Shown: positions 23,951 through 38,514, counted from the first letter of the stretch. The stretch is DNA of 64,000 nucleotides from Mallotus nudiflorus (GCA_947683625.1 CANTUR010001443.1:1110501-1174500); one strand, 5' to 3'. Notes: generated by a model not told the origin, from the sequence alone. Numbers and translations: made by a program.

Positions 23951-24470
23951 ATATCAAACCAACAACTATTCACAGGCTATTCTGTGCAGTAATTGTGAGA
24001 CTTCTAGCTATTTGGTTAATTGTAGGATTTTTCCTTTTATTTTAAAAAATAATTGTCTTTTTATGGTTCTCTAAATTAGATATAGGTCCGAACATAGTTT
24101 GCGAACCCAATCAATTTCGGTTCGAAATTGCCCGTTCATTGTTTAGAAAAAATAAGATAAAGACTCAGAAGAGCTTTTTTTTTTTTTTTTTTTGTCTTAT
24201 GTTATTTTTAAGGTATCATTTTTGGTATCTGTAACTCTATTTTTTTAACTTTAAAATTAACTCTCTTTCCCGCTTTTCTTTTATAGTGGAAGTTGTTTGT
24301 TGGATGAGGGAACTGCTTAACAAAGCGGTTACTACTCATCTACAACTGTAGTTAATTTATTTGTATAATAAAAAAAAATTTAGTTATTATAAAATGAATC
24401 CAGATTGACCCATCGTAGGTAATCTGTCCATATTCTAACATTATTTTAGTATATATTATTGATTATATAT
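23951..24470. other. Intergenic, no gene seen
   Basis: Original flank between the Mutator-like element and the old solo LTR. It has a long T run (about 24177-24194) and no coding or RNA feature that I can support. Confidence 0.5.
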
Positions 24471-25530
24471 TTTCATGATCTAAATCGAAAGTCATAATCA
24501 GTGTTAGGGAACGAAAATTCTTTTAAATTCAAAATTCGTAACAAGCCTTAAAAATATAAACACATGTAATAAATAAATAAAAATACACCAAAATTAAAAA
24601 TTTTAATCAATATAAAAATAGATACTTAAATGTCATTTCATAATAAAAATATTCATACAATATTTTAATACAAATCTCAAAACTAAAATAACGCATTATT
24701 ACTGCAATTTTCTAGAATACAATAAGAATGCATATCAGGGCTGAAAAAGACTGGCGAAGAGATCTACTACTGAGGTCTGAAGAAGAATCTTTAAAAAAAA
24801 TATTGAGGGGAGTTAGATCTCACTGAGTGAATTATTATAATATATATACATGCAACCTAAAGTTATATGCAATCAAGCATCAATATAATAATATACACAT
24901 ACACACATTTTCACATAAATACTTTTATATATAATAAATGCAGAAAATATTAATTTAAATGAAGGATCAAATATAACCCTAATGTATTTACAACCTCAAT
25001 CATAAAATTAATAGTCAACTGGCTTATCCAAAACTCTAAGTATTCATTTATCCAACTCAAGGTAGTAGATTGGCCCCGAGTAGGTCAATCGAGGATCCGC
25101 AATCTCACTACCGGCATGACTGGCCCTGAGTACACTAAGCCAACCAAAGATCCACAGCCATCATTTCTAATAACCAACATCTCGATAAATAAATATCATA
25201 ATTTCAACCTAATTCTACCGTACTGTTGCACAACAGTTCTAACATAGCCCACTAAGTAGCACGTTTTATTAATATCCTTCAATAAATCATATATTTAATG
25301 GAAAATAACAAAATGCACAATTAACATATAATGGCATCCATTATAGAAGAATATACCATTTATATACTAGAAATATATCGAATATATACTAAAAATATTC
25401 CAAATATATACCAAAATAAGCCATAAAGATACCAAAAATATACCAAATGCATATTAAGAATATATCAAATATATATGTCGAATATATATTAAAATAAACC
25501 AAAATATACTAAAAGTATACCAAACATATA

Positions 25531-27014
25531 TGAGAAAAGAGTCATAGAAGGTGGTGAATAGGACTATCAAATAAAATGAGAAATTAAAAGAATTCTTTGC
25601 AAGAATTGAATGGAACTTGAGAAGGAAGAATAAAGAACACAAAAATTAAAAGAGTTCGAATTCAACAAGAATCCTACGTCTCCACCTAACTTATCCCTAA
25701 GTTAGGATTTTCAATCACCCACAATCTTATTCATAAGATTAAGATTATACAAGAGTTTTGTAGCTCACTCTTACAACCTTACAACTTGAGTTTTCAAGGC
25801 TCACTCAAAAAATCAAAATCCTAGTGTTTCAATGGACAACACTTAAATCAATTCCTTTAGAAATAAATCTCAATTCCCTTCTAATCTAACCTAAGATTAA
25901 ATATGAAGAGAAATTCTATTTCTAAAACATAACCAACTCTCACAAGAGTTATACACACAAAGAATTATTTAAGATAAATTGAGAGCTCAATGAATGCTTA
26001 AGAAAGAATGAATGATAAATAAATTTCTTAACTTTTATTTAGTTGTAGAGGTGATTATATAGACAAACACTTAAAATATAGTTGTTGGAGGTGCAAATAA
26101 TGTGTCCAACATCTATTTTTTGAATCATTGAAAGTGATGCTGTCAAACAGATATTCATGGATTGAAACCATGATTGGCTACTCAAGACTTTTGAATTTGC
26201 CCACACTTTCTTCATAAAAGCTATATACATTTGAATTAGATTTCCATATCATTTTGAATCTCCTAAATTGGACTTCTATAACTCAAGATACGTCCAAAAT
26301 ACTAAGAGTTGTGCAATCTGAGATGCAAACTACTATCAAACAGCTATACACAAGTTGAAGTAGTGATTTGCTATTGAAGAAGTTTAAATTTGCCCATATT
26401 TTCTTCATAAAAGTTATAGATATTTGACTTATATTTCCATAAAATTTTTAATCACCTCAATTGGACTTCTGTGACTCAACTTATATCCAAAATACTAAGA
26501 GCTATGCAATTTGAAATGCAGACTATTGTCAAACAACTATACATAAGTTGAAGCCGTGATTTGCTATTGAAGAAGTTTGAATTTTCCCATACTTTCTTAA
26601 TTAAAATTATAGATATTTTAATTATCTTTCCATTTTTGAATCACCTCAATTAGGCTTATGTAGCTCAAGATATGTCTAAAATACTAAGAACTATGCAATC
26701 TGCAATGGCAGTTGTATATGTGGATTTTGACTTAGTATTTGCATACCCAAATGAACTCAAATTTTGAAAGAAATGCAATTCAGAAAGCTCAAGATGTCTA
26801 CTTTAAATGTGAAGAAGATAACTTTCTTATTATAAAACTCTAAGGATGTCAAAAGCCTCCTTAAATCTTAAAGGCCAAATCAGCCCAAGATAAACATACT
26901 TCATTTTAACTTCTAGTGGAGTCCTAAAATATACACACTTAAACTAAAAAATTAAATGCTCAAAATTAAGTTTGTTAATATTAAAATTAAGATTGATTAT
27001 TGTTAAGGTCAACA
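25531..27014 (-). repeat. Copia 3' LTR (1484 bp)
   Basis: TG...CA ends, in the minus orientation TGTTGACC to CTTTTCTCA. Its inner end abuts a purine tract, which identifies it as the 3' LTR. It contains an internal series of related roughly 190-bp blocks, each with a TCACCTAAATTGGACTTCT-type core (around 26260, 26450 and 26640), so part of it is tandemly repeated. Confidence 0.93.
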
Positions 27015-27030
27015 ATCTCCCCTTTTTTAT
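27015..27030 (-). other. Copia polypurine tract
   Basis: Minus strand AAAAAAGGGGAGAT directly precedes the 3' LTR start TGTTGACC. This is the expected priming site for plus-strand synthesis. Confidence 0.85.
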
Positions 27031-28074
27031 TTTGATAAACTTATTTTGAGTTTGATAAAAAAAATAATACAAAGTAAAGTGTGTGATAATATTTGTGAAA
27101 ATAATGATACCAAATGAAATAAAATATATTTCTTTATTTTTCTCCCTAAGAATATGGATATGATAAGAAATATAAATTTATAGATTATTCCCTTTGACAA
27201 AAAAAATAAAAACAACATAAAATATAGCAAGAGGGATAAAAAAATGGCATTCTTATGACAAATGTATTAAAAACATAAAATATGATAATATGATCACTTA
27301 AATAAATGTTAGACAATGTGAGGAAATAATTTTAAACATATATGCATATAGTGCTACTAAAAAGAATCACTTCCTATAGGAGCAAAGCAAAGACACACCA
27401 AATCTTTGTAAAAATATTCATACCTCATCAAATATCAAAACAATTTTCAAGAAGATATTCATGCCTTATCAAAGGTAAAAGCAATTCCTAAGAAGAAATT
27501 ATACATGAATTATGCATGTATAAACATAATAATAAAATATTATGCACATGTATAGTAACAAATAACAAACTCAAATATATTTCTCCCCTTTTGTCAAAAG
27601 CAAAAAGAAAAGAGAGAGATATAAAGGGAAAATGAAAACAAAGATACTCAAAATCTTTATAAAATCTATATTATACATAAAGCAAGCAAAATAAGGCCTT
27701 TTGTAACATATGATGTACGAAAAAATTATCTATAATGTTAATATGCATGCAAAAATTTAAACAAATTTTCTCCCCCTATATCAAACAAAAAAATAATTTG
27801 TTACTAACATAAACACATTTTTTAAGGGAGTTTTAAAATTAAAAACAAACTAAGTAAATATGTTAAAAAAATTAACTAGGTACATATGCAAACTCAAATT
27901 ATTTCTCCTACTTTGACAAAATGCAAAAGGGAATTTAAAAAGATAAACCAAATATAAGCTGACGACAAAAAAAACATTTTAAGATCAAAATCAAAATATT
28001 TATCAATCAAAGCAATCAATAAGCACAACATGATTTCACATAAAAACAGTTCAACCATCGATTAAACATAAAAT
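27031..28074 (-). other. Copia non-coding spacer between pol and the 3' LTR
   Basis: About 1.0 kb of A-rich sequence (T-rich on the coding strand) with several short purine tracts of the TTTTTCTCCCC type on plus. No open frame of note. In SIRE-type copia elements an extra frame or spacer sits here; nothing recognisable remains. Confidence 0.6.
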
Positions 28075-29693
28075 CAAGATAAACTAAAACCATCAATCAT
28101 GCTCAGTTCATGCTTAATGAAATTTAATCTCTCTTTATTAAGAGGTTTGGTGAAGATATCTGCAAGTTGATTATTTGTATCAACAAATTCAAGTGAGATA
28201 TCACCAATTTAAATATGATCACACAAGAAATGATGTCTAATGTTTATATGCTTAGTTCTAGAATGTTGAATGGGATTTTTGCTAAGGTTGATAACACTTG
28301 TATTGTCACATTTGATTGGAATGTAATCAAGTTTTACACCATAGTCTAACAACTGTTGTTTTTGCCATAAAAATTATGAATAACAAAGACTTGCTGCAAT
28401 ATATTTAGCTTCAACAGTGGACAAGGTAACCGAAACTTGTTTCTTACTAAACTAAGAAACTAAACATTGTCCTAAAAATTGACAAGTTTTGGAAGTGCTT
28501 TTTCTATTTAGTAAAATACCAACAAAGTCTGCATCAGAATAACTAATCAAGTTAAAGGATGAACTCCTAGGATACTAAAGTCCTAAATGCATTATACCAT
28601 AAAGATATTTAAAAATTCTTTTGATAGCATTCAAATGAGACTCTCTAGGTATTAATTGAAATCTAGCACACAAGCAAGTAGCAAACATAATATTAGGTCT
28701 ACTAGCAGTTAAATAAAGAAAGAGACCCAATCATACCTCTAAATTGCTTTTCATCAATCGGTTTGTCATTCTCATCTTTGTTAAGTTTGGTTGTGGTGCT
28801 TGTTGGAGTTTTACTTATCTTAGCTCCATCCATACCAAATTTCTTGAGAATGTCTCTTGCATACTTGGTTTGATGGATGAAAATCTAATTTTTACATTGT
28901 TTAATTTGTAGTCCAAGAAAGAATTTGAGTTCACCCATCATACTCATCTCAAATTCTCTTTGCATTAAATTAGAGAATTCCTCACGCAAGTAATGGTTAG
29001 TAGCAATGAATATAATGTCATCAACATATATTTGAACAATTAATAAATCATGCTTGGATTTTTTATGAAAAGAGTTGTATCAACTTTTCCTTTAGAGAAA
29101 CCTTTCTCTAATAAGAAGTTGCTCAATCTTTCATACCAATCTCTAGGAGCTTATTTCAATCCATACTTTGGAAAGTTTGAATACATTATTTGGAAAATCA
29201 AAGCTTTCAAAATCAGGAGGTTGCTCAACATACACCTCTTCTTTACTAAAACCATATAAAAATGCACTTTTAACATCCATTTGATAAAGTTTAAAATCCA
29301 TGAATGATGCGAATGCAAGTAGCATCCTAATAGCCTCTAACCTTGCAACATGGGTAAAGGTTTCATCATAATCAATGCCTTCCTCTTGATTATAACCTTT
29401 AGCTACTAGTTTAGCTTTGTTCCTAGTTATGACACCTAGTTCATTCATTTGGTGCCTATAATAGGATGACGTTTAGGTCTAGGAACTAGGGTCCAAACCT
29501 TGTTTCTCTCAAATTGATTTAATTCTTCTTGCATAGCAAGGACCCAAAATTCATCACACAAAGCATCATTAATATTTTTAGGTTTAATTTGAGAAATAAA
29601 GGCTAAATTAACAATAGACTTTAATTGAGATCTAGTACCTATAATGAGGTCTTAAGGGTGAGCTTTCTTGAATTATCAATCCTTTGGAAGTTC
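28075..29693 (-). pseudogene. Copia pol, C-terminal half: reverse transcriptase and RNase H (broken)
   Basis: This part of the polyprotein makes DNA from the element RNA. The minus strand shows the RT start LVAKGYNQEEGIDYDETFTH (about 29400), YQMDVKSAFLYG (29280), and further down RNase H segments VSVTLSTVEAKYIAASLCYS (about 28430) and the copia signature ADIFTKPLNKERLNF (about 28160), ending near 28080. Frameshifts and stops occur throughout, for example after AASLCYS, where a tryptophan is usual. Its upstream part is continued beyond the LTR insertion at 36053. It cannot encode an active enzyme. Confidence 0.93.
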
Positions 29694-32600
29694 TATCACG
29701 ACCCAAACTAGGAGTCATGATCGGTGCTAGGGAATGGGAATTCTTTCGAATTCGGAACCCGTAGCAAGCCTTAGAAAATAAAATCATGCTGTCACGACCT
29801 AAAACAGGGGCCATGACCGACGCTATGGAACGGGAATTCTTTCGAATCCGAAACCCATAGCAAGCCTTTAAAATAAAATAAAAGCATGCAATAATAACAA
29901 CATAAATAAAATATTTTACAGTGGAAATTAAAATCTCATATGTAACAGTAATAATCCACCAACTCATTTGATAAAACAAACTCATCTCAAATATATAATA
30001 TCTTTTAATACAAATTTTCATTACCATCCTTAAAAAATATAAATCTCAAACATATATAATACATGTTGCTCACTAAAATAACTACTGCAGTGTCTAGAAT
30101 ACAAAATAAAATTAAGCAAGCAGTTTACACAATAAGGCCGGGACGGAAGAAATCCGACGTAAAGGTCTGCTACTGAAGTCTTAAGACGAAGACTCTCCTA
30201 AAAAATATCCAACAGAGGGGAGTCAGACCTCACTGAATGAATTGTTATAATATATATACATGCATAGCTAAATGACAATGCACACAATCAATAGTATATA
30301 TAATAGATGTATATACAGGCAAATACACACGGATGCGGCAAAATCATTTTATATATATAACACTAAAAATATCTGTTTATGAAGGATCAAATAGAACCCT
30401 AGATGATCGCAACCTCAAATAGTGTTAGACAACACTCTAGCCATACAGGCTCACTTATTCCAAATAAATTCACTTGTTCCATTTGGACAGTAGACTGGCC
30501 CTGAGACACTAAGTCAACCGAGCTTCAACAGTCTGACTGTCAGTGTGATTGGCCCCGAGACACTTGGTCAACCGAGCTACAACAATCACACTCCCAAATC
30601 ACCTCTCACATCAAATAAATCAATCCGATCAATATCCATAAATAGGTTAGTAATATAACATAAATTATATCGTCGTATCGTTACGTATTCGGTCCTAGTG
30701 TTGTTCACTAGGTAGCACGTTCTATTAATATCCTTCATTTAAAATAAATCCATTTATTCATGAAATAAATAATGCATGACATTAATTAAAATAACAATAT
30801 AAACCATATATATACTAGAAATATACCAAAAATAAACCGAGTATATTTCGAGTATATATATGTTAAACATATTCAGTTTAATTACAAAATAAACCAGAAA
30901 TAAATTATATATATATACTTAAAACATTATAGGTTTAATTCAATAATAAAAAATGCATTTAATTTTAAATATACCAAAAATATACCAAAATATACCTAAG
31001 CAATTATTAAATCATTTATGTATATTTCATAAAATTTAAACATACATTTCTAAAACATGCATCCTAAAACACGTATATATAAAATAACAACTCACAGTTG
31101 TGCGCTCCACGAGACGGGTCTGACGGGCTTGGTCCATTAGGTCTCGGTCTCAGCGCAACTAAACAAACAAACAACAATACGAAATCAGAATAAATCTAAC
31201 GTAATTCTAGAAACTCAATCTAAAACATCGAACACATAATAGGAATAGGAATTCGACCGGATGTCACATTTTATGAGAATTCTACCAAAAATTTGACAGA
31301 ACCTCCCCTGTAAAATTGACATCTCTCTACTTAGAAAGTAGAGCAGGTCCTGCAAGAAAACACACTTCGAAAATACACAGCCACATAACCACTCGGTCGG
31401 ACTCCCAAACTACAATTCCACCGACCGAGGTTTACAATTCACGAGGTATCATTGAACACATGAAAATGCCAAAAATACCAAAAATACCCTTTAATAATCA
31501 AAATATAGCAAATTAGATATTTAAAACGCTGAAAATAATTATTTTACCGATAATTATAATAAAACCCTAATTTTAATAAAATATAATTAAAAATCGATAA
31601 TTCTCAATAAATTCATAAACATTAGCCAAAATACATTTTACAACTCCAAATTACATAATTAGCGCTAAAACATATTAAAAATCAATAAAAACTCATTTAT
31701 TTACAAAAATAGTATATTATATATAATTTGAAAATAATTTACGAAAAATAGTTTTAATTAGTTAAAAATACTAAATAATTTGTAAAAAATCATTTTCATA
31801 CCTCAAATAATTAGTAAAACCAACTAAACTAAATTTTCAACCAATTTAGTACCAAATTACCAAAATACCCCTAAATATATATAAATTCACATAATTCACT
31901 ATAATTATACAAAAATTCACTAAAAATAATATAATTACTCAAAAATTAATTTCTCAACACATAATTCAAAAAAATCAATAATTATACTCAATTAACCAAT
32001 TAATTTCAACAAAATACTTAATTAACCTAATTTTCTAAAAATCACCTAAACTAAATAAATTCATAATAATAATAAAAAAATCACAAAAATTAAAAATAAA
32101 TTTCTAAAATTCATTTTAACACCTATAAACATCATAAATCATAATTTCATAATTTATTTAATTAATTTACGAAAATTAGAAAATATTAATAAAATAATAA
32201 AAAATTCACAAAAATCAAAATAATTCCCAAAAATTCCACAAAAATTACAGGATGTAGATTGAGCTACTAGGATCAATGTTTGTGAAGGAAGTTAGTTTGA
32301 ATCATTAGGATTGAAGTTAAAAAAAATTAAGAACTCATATAGGCCAAAATTAGAAATTGAAAACCAAGGAAAATCTAGACCAAATCACATGAAACCAAGC
32401 TTGGAAATGAACTCACCGGAGCTTAAGGAGAAGATAGAGACCCGTAGGGCATGAAATGGTGTCCAGAATATGCTTGATCGGAGCTAGCTTCAAGTTTCGG
32501 TTTCCTTAGCTTTTCACGGCCAAAACTCACCGAAAAAGGGAAGAGAGGGTGGTAGAATGGGTTGGAGAGGGTGGTGGTTGGCTGGGAGGCACAACAACAG

Positions 32601-35600
32601 CAAGAAAATGGGAGTTGCAGTGGCCGGAGATGGTGGGATGGCGTCGGGCGTTAAAGAGAAGGAGGCAATGGCACAAACCGTAAATTTGAAGAACTTTATA
32701 TTTTGTTTATATATATATATATATAAAACTTTAACTTTAATTATTATAATATACATTATTATATTCAAAATAATTATACACCACATATAAAAAAATCAAC
32801 CTAATATTATATACATATACATATATATATAATACACATTAATTTATTAAAACTATATAATATATGTTTAATTAAAAATAAACCCTAATTTATTAAATAT
32901 GTGTATATATATGCATGTATATGTATATATTTTAATAGACAATTAAAATCGTGCATGGACTCATGCAAATTCACAAAATCGACCAATATAATTAATAATT
33001 ATTTATTTAGATTTTAATTTTCCCAAAATAAGATTCTCGAAAAAATTTTACGTAAAAAACTTAAAATAATTAAAAATAACTTTAATAAATAATAAACTAA
33101 TTAAATAACCAGAAATATATTAAAATTTTAACACTGCATATCCCGATGCAGTTTAAAATTATTTAAAAACTCGGGATATTACGCATGCAATAAATAAATA
33201 AAAAGTACGACAGAATTAAAATTTTCTTCGAATCAATAGATAAAATAATTACTCCAAATCCTTTCATAAATAAATATATTCGTACAATGTTCAGATACAA
33301 CTCTTTGAGTATTAAATATCAAACAAAATAATACTTTTTTGATACAATAACACTACTACTGCAGTTTCTAGAATACAATCAGAGTTCAAAATATACATTT
33401 ACATAAAATAGCCAGGACGGAAGAACACCGACGAGGAACTTTACTATTAAGGTTTGACGATATAGGATCTTCTGAAAAAAATAATTGAGGGGGGTCAGAC
33501 CTCACTGAGTGAATTATTATATTATATATACATGCAATCTAAACCACATTCAATCATACATTCATATATATATGTATATACAAGCATTTCACACAAATGT
33601 CAAACTCTGCTTTTATGAATATACTGAATGTAGAAAACATTTATTTTAATTCATGAAGGATCAATTAGAACCCTAATAATCACAACCTCAATTGACCACA
33701 TCACTCTAGCCATATGGCTCACTTAATTCCAAATAGAACACTTATTCCAATTTGGACAGTAGACTGGCCCCGAGGCACTAAGTCAATCGAGCTCCCGCAG
33801 TCTGACTGTCAATGTGATTGGTCCCGAGACACTTGATCAGCCGAGCTCCAACAATCACATCACATCTCAATCAAATCAATATATCACTTACTTCATTGTG
33901 GACAGTAGACTGGCTTCGAGACATTAAGTCAACCGAGCTCTAGCAGTTTGACTGTCAGTGTGATTGGCCCTGAGACACTTGGTTAACCGAGCTCCAGCAA
34001 TCACACTCTTAATCATACCACTAATCTTAATTAAATTAATCAAATCAACTATAATCACCATAATTAATTCTCACTCAACCCTAATTTATCGCACTAGTAC
34101 GTACACGGTCCTAGTGCTACCCATTAGGTAGCACGTTCTATTGATATCCTTCATTTAAAATAATCTATACATCCGGAAAATAAATAATATAGAATGATAT
34201 TTAAAATAGTAAAATAAACCATATATATACCAGAAATATACCTACAATATACAAAGTATATTTTGAGTATATATATATGTCAAATAAAACACGAAATATA
34301 CTAAAGATAAACCATTAATATAATTTAAAACAACTAAGTGTGTATCAATAATATAACATGCATTTACTTAAAAATATACCTAATTATAAAAAAGATATAC
34401 CTTAAGTACACAAATCATTTAATAAAACAATTATGCATAAATATTCATTTAAAACATGTATATGTACTAAAACATGCATTTAGGTTTGACATATATTCAC
34501 AAATATACCAAAATAACCTAATTTTCTAGCATGAATATATCACAAATAAACCCTAAGTATACCACTAATATGTTAGGTTTAAATCAATAATAAAACATGC
34601 ATTTATTTGGAAATATATCAAATATATACCAAAAATATACTTAAAAGCAATTTAAGTGTAAGTCAATAATATGACATGCAATTATTTAAGAATAAACCTA
34701 AAATATACTGAAAATATATTAATCATTCAACAAAAATAATATAAATACTACCAAATTACCAAAATACCCCTAATATATAAAAATTCACATAATATACTAA
34801 AAATACTCAAAAATTATTTTCTCAACATATTATTCAATAAAATCAACAAATATACTTGATTAACCAATTATTTTTAACAAAACACATATTTAACCTAAAT
34901 TTCCAAAAATCACATAAACTAAAAATAATTATAAAAATTACACAAAAAATAAAAAAATTATAAATTAATTACTAAAATTAATATCAACCACCAATAACAC
35001 CAAAAATCACAATTTCACAATTTATTTAATTAATTTACGAAAATAATAAAATAATAATAAAATAATAAAAAATTCACAAAAATCAAAATAATTTCTAAAA
35101 ATCACAAAAAAATTCATGGGGGTAGCTTGAGGGGGATCAACTTTTGTTAAGGAACTTTGTGTGAATCAACCATTAACACCCAAAAAAAAAATTGAAACCC
35201 TAAAGAGCCATAAACTAAAAATTAAGAAAAACTCACAAATGGCCAGATTAGAGCTCAAAAGGAGCTTAGAGTCTTCTTGACCAGAGCTAGGGGAGCTCAA
35301 TGACACCAAAAATGAGAAGAACGGTGACCGGACGAAGGAGGAACGACATTGGAAGCTTCCGTCAACCCTGCTACTGTTTCTGCTTGTCAATGCCGCTGGA
35401 GAAGAAGGAGGAGGATGGCGGAGTGGCTAGTTGATGGAGGGTGGTCCGGTGAGTTGAACAGAGAGGCACATCACCGATAGGGGCTCGGACAGCAGCACGA
35501 TGGAGGGTGACGGCTTGGGTAGTTTTTAAGGGGGGGGAAGAGGAAGGTTATGTGTATGTGTTTTTGATATATTATATGTATATATATTTCTTTATACTAA

Positions 35601-36052
35601 AAACCTTATAATATAATATCATTATATATTAACTCCCCATAAATAAATATATATATATACATATACTTTACTCACTCATATACAACAAACACTCACACAC
35701 ATATATATAACACACACACACTTACATTAAACCTTAATGTAATATGAAACATAACACATAAAATAATAATACATAAGGTAATATATAAATATAATACATA
35801 CAATAACAACACAAATAATGAAATAATTTATTAAAATATCAATATTAAAATATTAAGCACCAAATTAAACATTAATAAAATAATCTTTCCCGAAATAATG
35901 AACTTAAATACATATATTTACATAGAAAATGTTAATTAAACGTAAAATAATAATGATAAAAAATAATAAAATAATAAAATATAGTTTTAAAAATTATTAG
36001 CACTGCATAACCCGTTTTAAAATAAAATAATCTAAAAACTCGGGTTATTACA
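29694..36052 (-). mobile_element. Solo LTR of family G (copy 4) in copia pol, itself split
   Basis: Its termini are TATCACGACCCAAACTAGGA (29694; the second base changed from G) and GGGTTATTACA (36052), flanked by a perfect TSD AGTTC (29689-29693 and 36053-36057). The end sequence with CTAGTTTGGGTCG resembles copy 1 more than the complete element, so it belongs to an older subgroup. About 96 bp lie left of the nested copy 5 and 2.86 kb to its right. The minisatellite region (33750-34015) is present twice as a higher-order repeat. Confidence 0.95.
29790..33183 (-). mobile_element. Solo LTR of family G (copy 5) nested in copy 4
   Basis: It runs from TGTCACGACC (29790) to GGGATATTACG (33183; the last base changed from A), flanked by a perfect TSD CATGC (29785-29789 and 33184-33188). 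It shows all standard modules, including the hairpin near 30700 and GTTTTCTTGCAGGACC (minus) near 31345. Confidence 0.96.
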
Positions 36053-36965
36053 AGTTCATCATTCAAGGTAGGTTGAGATGTCTCCTCATTTTCCTCCTTG
36101 CTTGGATCTTTAAATTCCAAAGGCTTACTAGCATTTTCTTCTTATGTTTCCATAATCTCATTGTCACTTACAAGATCATCAACATTATAAACATCCTTTC
36201 TTGGATCATATGAGTTTAATTCATCAAATACCACATGCATTGACTCTTTAACTACTAGAGTTCTCTTATTAAAGACCCTGTGTGCTTTACTAGAAATAGA
36301 ATAGGGTAAGAAAATTCCTTCATCGGCTTTAGAATCAAATTTCCCAAGATTGTCCTTGGTGTTCAATATAAAGCACTTGCATCCAAATACTCTTAGATAT
36401 GAGATTTTAGGTTTTCTATTGTTCCATAGCTCATAAGATGTTTTATTTAAAATTGGTCTTTTGAAAACTCAATTTGAAATATAACAAGATGTGTTAATGG
36501 CTTTCGCCTAAAAGTATAGAGGCAAATTATACTCATAAAGCATTGTTGTAGCCATTTCCACAAAAGTTCTATTTTTCCTTTCAACTACCCTGTTTTATTG
36601 AGGAGTTCTAGGAGATGAAAATGTATGAGAAATATCATTTTCATTATAATATTTTTTGAAAAATTAATTTTCAAATTCAATTCCATGATTACTTCTAATA
36701 AATGAAATATAAAAGCTTTTTTTTTTTTAACTCTTTTTGCAAACTTTTTAAAAGCTTTAAATGCATCATTCTTATGAACAAGGAAACATACCCATGTAAT
36801 TCTAGAGTAATCATCAACTAATACATATGCATAGTGCATTCTACTGAGACTAGTAACTCTAGTTGGTCCAAATAAATTCATATGTATAAGTTTAAGTGGC
36901 CTAGAGGTGGACACTACATTTTGCTTATCTTCAACGAGGACTTGGATTGTTTTCCCTTTTGGCAA
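36053..36965 (-). pseudogene. Copia integrase (core and C-terminal part), broken
   Basis: Integrase inserts the element DNA into the genome. The minus strand reads a core segment with LKLIHMNLFGPTRVTSLSRM and YVLVDDYSRITWVCFLVHKN, in which the first catalytic Asp of DLFGP is Asn, then later GKFDSKADEGIFLPYS and NKRTLVVKESMHVVFDE from the C-terminal region (36142-36366). Frameshifts lie between them. The region ends at the copy 4 insertion, with the linker to RT starting EFKDPSKEENEE. Confidence 0.92.
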
Positions 36966-37075
36966 GCATCACAAGATTTATCCTTAGTGAATTCAAGCTT
37001 AGGTAAACCAATCACAAGTTTATGTTTGCAAAGATCATTCAAAAGCTCAAAATTTGCATGTCCTAACCTTCAATG

Positions 37076-37475
37076 TCATGTCCATATGTCATAGGAGATA
37101 GACACTAAGCATTTTATGTCTTTGTTATCAATTTTATTCAAATAAAGAACATAAACATTGTCTACACTTTTACCACTAAAAATAAATTTATTTTCATTAA
37201 GACTATAAACAAAGCAATTTTTAGGATAGAAAGTTACTTTATTTCCCATGTCATATAATTGACTTACATTAAGCAAATTATGTTTAAAACCATCAATAAA
37301 TAACACATAATGTATAGATAAGGATTGAGGATTATCGATTTCTCCAATGCCAATAATGTTTCCTTTTGCATTATCACCGAACGTAACATGTCCTCTATCC
37401 TTAGCATTAAGTTTGTTGAATTGCTCTTGGTCTCCTATCATGTGCCTTGAACATCCACTATCGAGATACCACTTG
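37076..37475 (-). pseudogene. Copia protease and pre-integrase region
   Basis: The minus strand reads KWYLDSGCSRHM, with the aspartic protease triad Asp-Ser-Gly at 37462-37454, followed by HVTFGDNAKGNIIGIGEI and FKHNLLNVSQLYDMGNKVTF, the standard copia protease-to-GAG-pre-integrase stretch. This frame is intact for about 120 codons. It processes Gag-Pol in active elements; here it is a relic. Confidence 0.92.
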
Positions 37476-38514
37476 CTTTTTATTCTTGTGGATTTTAAGC
37501 ATATCTACACAATATAATTTAAGTGTTCTTTTGGACCCAAACCTTTCTTGGTCTAGGTTGGTTAGTTTCAAGATAATTCGTAGAAGTAAATTCATATGCA
37601 GTCTTTTATAGAAGCACACATTATCAGTATGTCCTTTGATCATGCAATAAGAACATACAATATTTTTGAATTTATTCCTCCTAGGATGAAATGCTTTCCT
37701 AGTGTGTGCAACATGCCTTTAGTGTTTTGTGTATCTCTTATTATTTTGTGTCATTAAGTGAGACATGCATTGGCAATGGTGATGTGCATTTTGATAATTT
37801 TGTGCAATATGTTTATGTGCATTGTGTTTGGGTACTTTAGTTTGAGCCTTACCTCTTTGTGTTCATGAGGGATGAATCTTATGAGTCTTTCACTTGCTAT
37901 TTAAAATATAAGATCTTTTAGCTTTGAAAGCTTGAGTCTCATTTGATTTGGAGGTTGAAGGAGTGGAATCATGTGAAGCTTTTACAAAATTAATATGTGA
38001 TGAAGATGATGAAGACATTCCATTCTTATATCCAATTCCATGTGTATCTTCATGAATTTTTAAAAGTCAAGAAGACTATCTAAAGTTTCTTTCCTCTTTT
38101 AAATTTAGCAATGGAATTCTTTAATTCTAAGACGTCCTTAGAAAGCTTATGATTTCATCATTTTCTTTCTTAAGTTGATCTTCTAAGGAATCAGAAGATT
38201 TTGCATCACTAACAAGTTTTTCGTTTGATTCAATAAGTTTAGCAAAATTAATTTTTAAAATTTATAATTCTCTATTTAAGCTACCTAACTCATGCTTATA
38301 ATGTTTCTTCTTAAATAATAAACTTTTATATTTAACAAGTAATTTTCTCATAATAGAGCTCTCATCATCATCATCATTATCACAATAATTATCACAATCA
38401 TCAAAGGAAGAATAAAAAGTTGATGGTACCTCATTTTCATTTTCAAAGGCCATAAAGCAAAGAATGACCACTTCTTGTTGTTCCTCTTCCTCTTCGGATT
38501 TGAAGGAATCATCC
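37476..38514 (-). pseudogene. Copia gag-to-protease linker, degraded
   Basis: Lysine- and serine-rich, low-complexity coding remnant with frameshifts. It includes an acidic run around 38340-38400 (Asp-rich) and a segment MIKGHTDNVCFYK near 37640 that resembles a second Cys/His knuckle upstream of the protease. Individual frames are too broken for further calls. Confidence 0.7.

Noticed and set aside
24177..24194. Poly-A tail of a retrogene or SINE (poly-T on plus)
   Set aside because: No adjacent gene-like or SINE-like sequence and no flanking target duplication found.
27731..28090. Env-like gene of a SIRE element
   Set aside because: No open frame or membrane segment could be read on the minus strand.
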